NCBI GenBank assembly: GCA_964470865.1
Contig: CAYYFR010000249.1
Span: 1-7,764 of the forward strand
Direction: 5' to 3'
DNA: 7,764 nucleotides
From: JAEUOS01 sp964470865
GTDB lineage: Bacteria; Pseudomonadota; Gammaproteobacteria; Burkholderiales; JAEUOS01
Of the stretch, positions 5,114 through 7,764 are shown one piece after another (position 1 is the stretch's first letter; each line of letters begins with the position of its first letter). A program made the translations under genes and the position numbers. Below the pieces are notes generated by a model. It was not told where the DNA came from, ran no database searches, and saw nothing but the letters and a program-made list of their open reading frames with translations.

Positions 5114-6079
5114 ATGCGGTCATTGAAGATTCTCGCGACGTGCCTGTTGACCACGCTTGCCGGCGTGGCGCCGGCGCAGGACTACCCGAACAAACCGATC
5201 CGCCTGATCGTGCCCTTCGCCACCGGCGGGGTCACCGACACCACCGCGCGGGTGATGGCCGACAAGCTGTCGCAACGTCTCGGCCAGAACGTGATCGTCG
5301 AGAACCGCGCCGGCGGTTCGGGCAATCCCGGTACCCAATATGTCGCCCAGTCGCCGCCCGACGGCTACACGCTGTTGCTGGCCTTCGATGGCACGATGGT
5401 GATCAATCCGTTCGTGTTCACGAAAATCCCGTTCGATACGATCAAGGATTTCGTGCCTGTCACCAAACTGGGTGACGCCGCGCTGGTGCTGGTGGCGCAC
5501 CCCGGTCTCGGGGTGAAGAACTTCGCCGAACTGATGGCCTATTCGAAGGCCAATCCCGGCAAGCTCTCGTTCGGCCACTCCGGCACCGGCGGCACCACGC
5601 ATGTGGCTGGTGAATTGCTCAAGCAGCGTACCGGCCTTGACATGACGCACATTCCCTACAAGAGCGGTGGCCAGGCGGTGATCGACGCGATCGGCGGCCA
5701 GGTGCCGCTGGCCTACTCTGCGGTGGCGGGTGCGCATGCGCATGTGAAGTCCGGCAAGTTGATCGGCGTCGGCGTTTCGATGCCGCGCCGCGTCGGTTCG
5801 CTGCCGGATGTGGCGACCTTCATCGAGCAGGGCGTCGCCGGGTTCGATGTTTCCTCCTGGGTTGGCATCATGGCGCCGGCCAAAACCCCGAAGGCGGTGA
5901 TCGACAAGCTCAACGCCACCATTGCTGCGGTGCTCAAGGAGGCGGATGTGCGCGAGCGCTTTGCCACCCTGGGGGTCGAGCCGGTGGGCAACACCTCCGA
6001 GCAGTTCGGCGAGCAGATCAAGGGCGATCTGGCGCGCTGGCAAAAGGTGGTCGAAGCCGCCAAGATCAAGCAGGACTGA
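5114..6079 (+). CDS. Bug-family (TctC) tripartite tricarboxylate transporter substrate-binding protein
   Basis: This is a 321-residue periplasmic solute receptor of the Bug/TctC family, which binds carboxylates such as citrate, nicotinate or amino acids and may hand them to TctA/TctB membrane proteins. A signal peptide (MRSLKILATCLLTTLAGVAP, cleavage near residue 21 at APA-QD) is followed by the hallmark YPNKPIRLIVPFATGGVTDT and TARVMADKLSQRLGQNVIVE, then NRAGGSGNPGTQYVAQSPPD. The second domain has the family pattern SFGHSGTGGTTHVAGELLKQ and IPYKSGGQAVIDAIGGQVPL. The length is typical. GGAG (5102-5105) lies 8 bases before the ATG. It is the first gene of a tight operon: the next gene begins 4 bases after its stop. 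No tctA/tctB is in the window, which is common because Bug receptors greatly outnumber the transporters. The ligand is unknown, probably the substrate handled by the next genes. Confidence 0.93.
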   Translation: MRSLKILATCLLTTLAGVAPAQDYPNKPIRLIVPFATGGVTDTTARVMADKLSQRLGQNVIVENRAGGSGNPGTQYVAQSPPDGYTLLLAFDGTMVINPFVFTKIPFDTIKDFVPVTKLGDAALVLVAHPGLGVKNFAELMAYSKANPGKLSFGHSGTGGTTHVAGELLKQRTGLDMTHIPYKSGGQAVIDAIGGQVPLAYSAVAGAHAHVKSGKLIGVGVSMPRRVGSLPDVATFIEQGVAGFDVSSWVGIMAPAKTPKAVIDKLNATIAAVLKEADVRERFATLGVEPVGNTSEQFGEQIKGDLARWQKVVEAAKIKQD

Positions 6080-6083
6080 GCAC

Positions 6084-6827
6084 ATGAGTGATACAAGCGA
6101 TTTCCCGGATGGCGGCTATCGCTACGTGCCGGGCGTATTCCAGTATTCGGCCGGCGTCGCAGCCCAACCCGGATTCGCGATCGAACGCGCGCGATTTGCA
6201 GAGGTCTTGCCGCTGGATCAGGGCTTCCTGCGCATCGAAGCCCACCTGAAAAGCATCGGCCGGCCGCTGAGCGCCTTTTGCGCCTGCGAATTGCGCTCAC
6301 CGGCGCCGTTCACCGAGCAGGGCTTTGTCGACTTCAACCGGATTTACGTTGGCACCCTTGAGCGCTGGAACGTCATGCGCGATGGTGTCAACCCGGTGGC
6401 GCGCAGCAACGTGTGCCCGCAAATCGACCCGCCCGCCGCGCCCGGCTTCTATGCTTTTTCATACACCGTGGCGGCGGCTGGCGGCGGCTTTGTGGTGGCC
6501 GGCAGCGGCGAGGCCGCCGAGGGCCACAAGGACTATCGCAGTGTGACGGTGCGCCCGGGCGAAACCACGCCCGATGCCATGCTGGAAAAGGCGCGCTGGG
6601 TGCTGGGCGAGCAGGAACGGCGCCTGGCGGCCTTGGGCGCCGGCTGGCGCGACGTCACCGCGACCCAGGTCTACACGGTTTATGACATCCACCCGTTCAT
6701 GGGTTCCGAACTGGTGCGCCGCGGTGCGGCGGCCGGCGGCATCACCTGGCAATACTGTCGCCCGCCGGTGGCCGGGCTCGACTACGAAATGGATTGCCGA
6801 GGCGTCAGCCGCGAGATCGTGGTCTGA
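6084..6827 (+). CDS. Two-domain RidA-like protein, similar to 2-amino-5-chloromuconate deaminase CnbZ
   Basis: The protein has 247 residues. AGGA (6072-6075) is 8 bases before ATG 6084. It reads as two RidA/YjgF-like halves. In the first (about 15-128) a helix-turn RIEAHLKSIGRPLSAFCACE leads to FNRIYVGTLERW and PVARSNVCP, with R107 where RidA has its carboxylate-binding arginine. The second (about 129-245) has FVVAGSGEA, then LAALGAGWRDVTATQVYTVY and CRPPVAGLDYEMDCRGV, with R226 and E235 in the positions of the RidA Arg/Glu pair. RidA-type enzymes hydrolyse enamines/imines, and 2-aminomuconate deaminases belong to this fold. I recall this layout from the CnbZ group, so deamination of an aminomuconate-like compound is the best guess, at moderate confidence. 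There is no signal peptide, so it is cytoplasmic. It sits between the Bug receptor (4 bases) and the crotonase (30 bases). Confidence 0.65.
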   Translation: MSDTSDFPDGGYRYVPGVFQYSAGVAAQPGFAIERARFAEVLPLDQGFLRIEAHLKSIGRPLSAFCACELRSPAPFTEQGFVDFNRIYVGTLERWNVMRDGVNPVARSNVCPQIDPPAAPGFYAFSYTVAAAGGGFVVAGSGEAAEGHKDYRSVTVRPGETTPDAMLEKARWVLGEQERRLAALGAGWRDVTATQVYTVYDIHPFMGSELVRRGAAAGGITWQYCRPPVAGLDYEMDCRGVSREIVV

Positions 6828-6857
6828 CAACGCCACTACAAACAGAGGCAACAGCAC

Positions 6858-7764
6858 ATGAAACAGGCAAAGACGAAATCCGCCGGGCCGACCTTCACCA
6901 CGCTCATCTACGCGGTCAACGACCGCATCGCCACCATCACCCTCAACCGGCCCGAGCGCCTGAATGCGATCAACGGCGCCATGCCGGGCGAGATTCGCGG
7001 CGCCGTCGAGGCGGCCAACGCCGACGATGCGGTGCATGTGATCGTGTTGCAGGGCGCGGGCAAGGCTTTCTGCGCCGGCTATGATCTGAAGGAATACGCC
7101 GAAGGCGACAAGACCAACGTCTACACCCAGGCCATGCCCTGGGACCCGATGGTCGATTACAAGTTCATGAAGAAGAACACCGAAGACTTCATGAGCCTGT
7201 GGCACTCCTACAAGCCGACCATTGCCAAGGTGCACGGTTACGCTGCCGCCGGCGGCAGCGACATCGCCACCTGCTGCGACTTTATCGTGATGGAGGACAA
7301 AGCGCGCATCGGCTACATGCCGGTGCGGGTATGGGGCTGCCCGACCCCGGCCATGTGGGTCTATCGCATAGGCGCGATGCGCGCCAAGCGCATGATGTTC
7401 ACCGGCGACCTGATCGACGGCAAAACAGCGCTGGAATGGGGTCTGGCGACCGCGATCGCGCCGCTGGCCAAGCTGGATGCGGCAGTGGCGAAGCTGGCCC
7501 AGCGTATGGCGGGCGTGCCGAAAAACCAGCTGATGATGCACAAGCTGGTGATCAACCAGGCGATCGAGCACATGGGGCTTGAGCAAACGCAGATGTTCGC
7601 CACCGTGTTCGACGGCATCACCCGCCATTCACCCGAAGGCCTGTGGTTCAAGCGCTATGCCGAGGCCTACGGCTTTCCGGCGGCGGTGGAATGGCGCGAC
7701 AGCGGGCGCCCTCTGCCGGAACCCGGGCCCGGCAACATGGGTGACGCGTTCATGGCGCCGCCGG
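6858..7764 (+). CDS. Enoyl-CoA hydratase/isomerase (crotonase fold), 3' end beyond window
   Basis: The first 302 codons are present and the frame is open at the right edge. GAGG (6845-6848) lies 9 bases before the ATG. The crotonase pattern is complete: IATITLNRPERLNAING near the N-terminus, the first oxyanion-hole loop GKAFCAGYDLKEY (69-80), the second VHGYAAAGGSDIATCCDFIV (125-144), then ARIGYMPVRVWGCP. These bind a CoA thioester. Of the two glutamates used by classical enoyl-CoA hydratase, the first position is D135 and the second aligns with P155, so simple water addition by the textbook mechanism is doubtful; isomerase, hydrolase, lyase or other crotonase chemistry is possible. A long insert (81-112) follows the first loop, and a C-terminal extension past residue 270 is rich in Pro and Gly. 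It is the third gene of the operon with the Bug receptor and RidA-like protein, suggesting a carboxylate degradation pathway. Confidence 0.88.
   Translation, partial: MKQAKTKSAGPTFTTLIYAVNDRIATITLNRPERLNAINGAMPGEIRGAVEAANADDAVHVIVLQGAGKAFCAGYDLKEYAEGDKTNVYTQAMPWDPMVDYKFMKKNTEDFMSLWHSYKPTIAKVHGYAAAGGSDIATCCDFIVMEDKARIGYMPVRVWGCPTPAMWVYRIGAMRAKRMMFTGDLIDGKTALEWGLATAIAPLAKLDAAVAKLAQRMAGVPKNQLMMHKLVINQAIEHMGLEQTQMFATVFDGITRHSPEGLWFKRYAEAYGFPAAVEWRDSGRPLPEPGPGNMGDAFMAPP

Noticed and set aside
5120..6085. Long minus-strand frame opposite the Bug receptor gene
   Set aside because: Shadow of GC-rich codons; His/Arg-rich with no family pattern, while the opposite strand encodes a clear Bug protein.
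6459..7628. 389-residue minus-strand frame opposite the crotonase and RidA-like genes
   Set aside because: Composition typical of an antisense shadow (His, Arg, Gly), spans two well-supported plus-strand genes.
1..7764. CRISPR array, tRNA or a complete insertion sequence
   Set aside because: No regularly spaced repeats, no cloverleaf-like segment and no element with paired ends were found on either strand.

Overview
The window looks like chromosomal DNA of a high-GC beta-proteobacterium, most likely Burkholderiales. The reasons are the Bug-type (TctC) periplasmic binding protein in a small catabolic operon, the GC-rich third codon positions, and the Burkholderiales style of the exported protein and of the His-tailed drug/metabolite transporter. 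This is judged by eye from protein sequence; no search was run.

Left half (1 to about 4140) is a decaying accessory region. From the left edge it holds a minus-strand scrap of an RTX/calcium-repeat protein (112-337), and a complete toxin-first type II toxin-antitoxin operon of HigB/HigA type (394-1042) behind a recognisable promoter with a perfect operator palindrome. Next come a short scrap that resembles an IS91-family transposase (1110-1232), joined to a frameshifted piece of an MFS transporter (1235-1548). A DMT/EamA transporter with a 64-residue tail containing 24 histidines follows on the minus strand (1589-2650). A divergent control region with two nested inverted repeats (2729-2780) leads into a VapB/VapC pair (2781-3484) with a 4-base stop/start overlap. 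After it lie the remains of an arsenic operon: an arsR gene with an in-frame internal deletion plus a T-run frameshift, overlapping an arsI/cadI-type C-As lyase gene that is frameshifted and cut off after about 44 codons.

Right half (4149 to 7764) is orderly and all on the plus strand. An exported protein of unknown function (4149-5039) is followed by a strong hairpin and then a tight operon. That operon has a Bug-family solute-binding protein, a two-domain RidA-like protein resembling the CnbZ group of aminomuconate deaminases, and a crotonase-fold enoyl-CoA hydratase/isomerase that runs off the right edge. Together these suggest uptake of a carboxylate, removal or handling of an imine/amino group, and a CoA-thioester step. 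The substrate cannot be read from the sequence.

No tRNA, rRNA, CRISPR array or complete insertion sequence was seen. The most interesting points are the chain of broken genes with reconstructable single-base lesions, the two toxin-antitoxin promoters that appear to give leaderless mRNAs, the shared control region between vapBC and the His-tailed transporter, and the crotonase lacking one usual catalytic glutamate.
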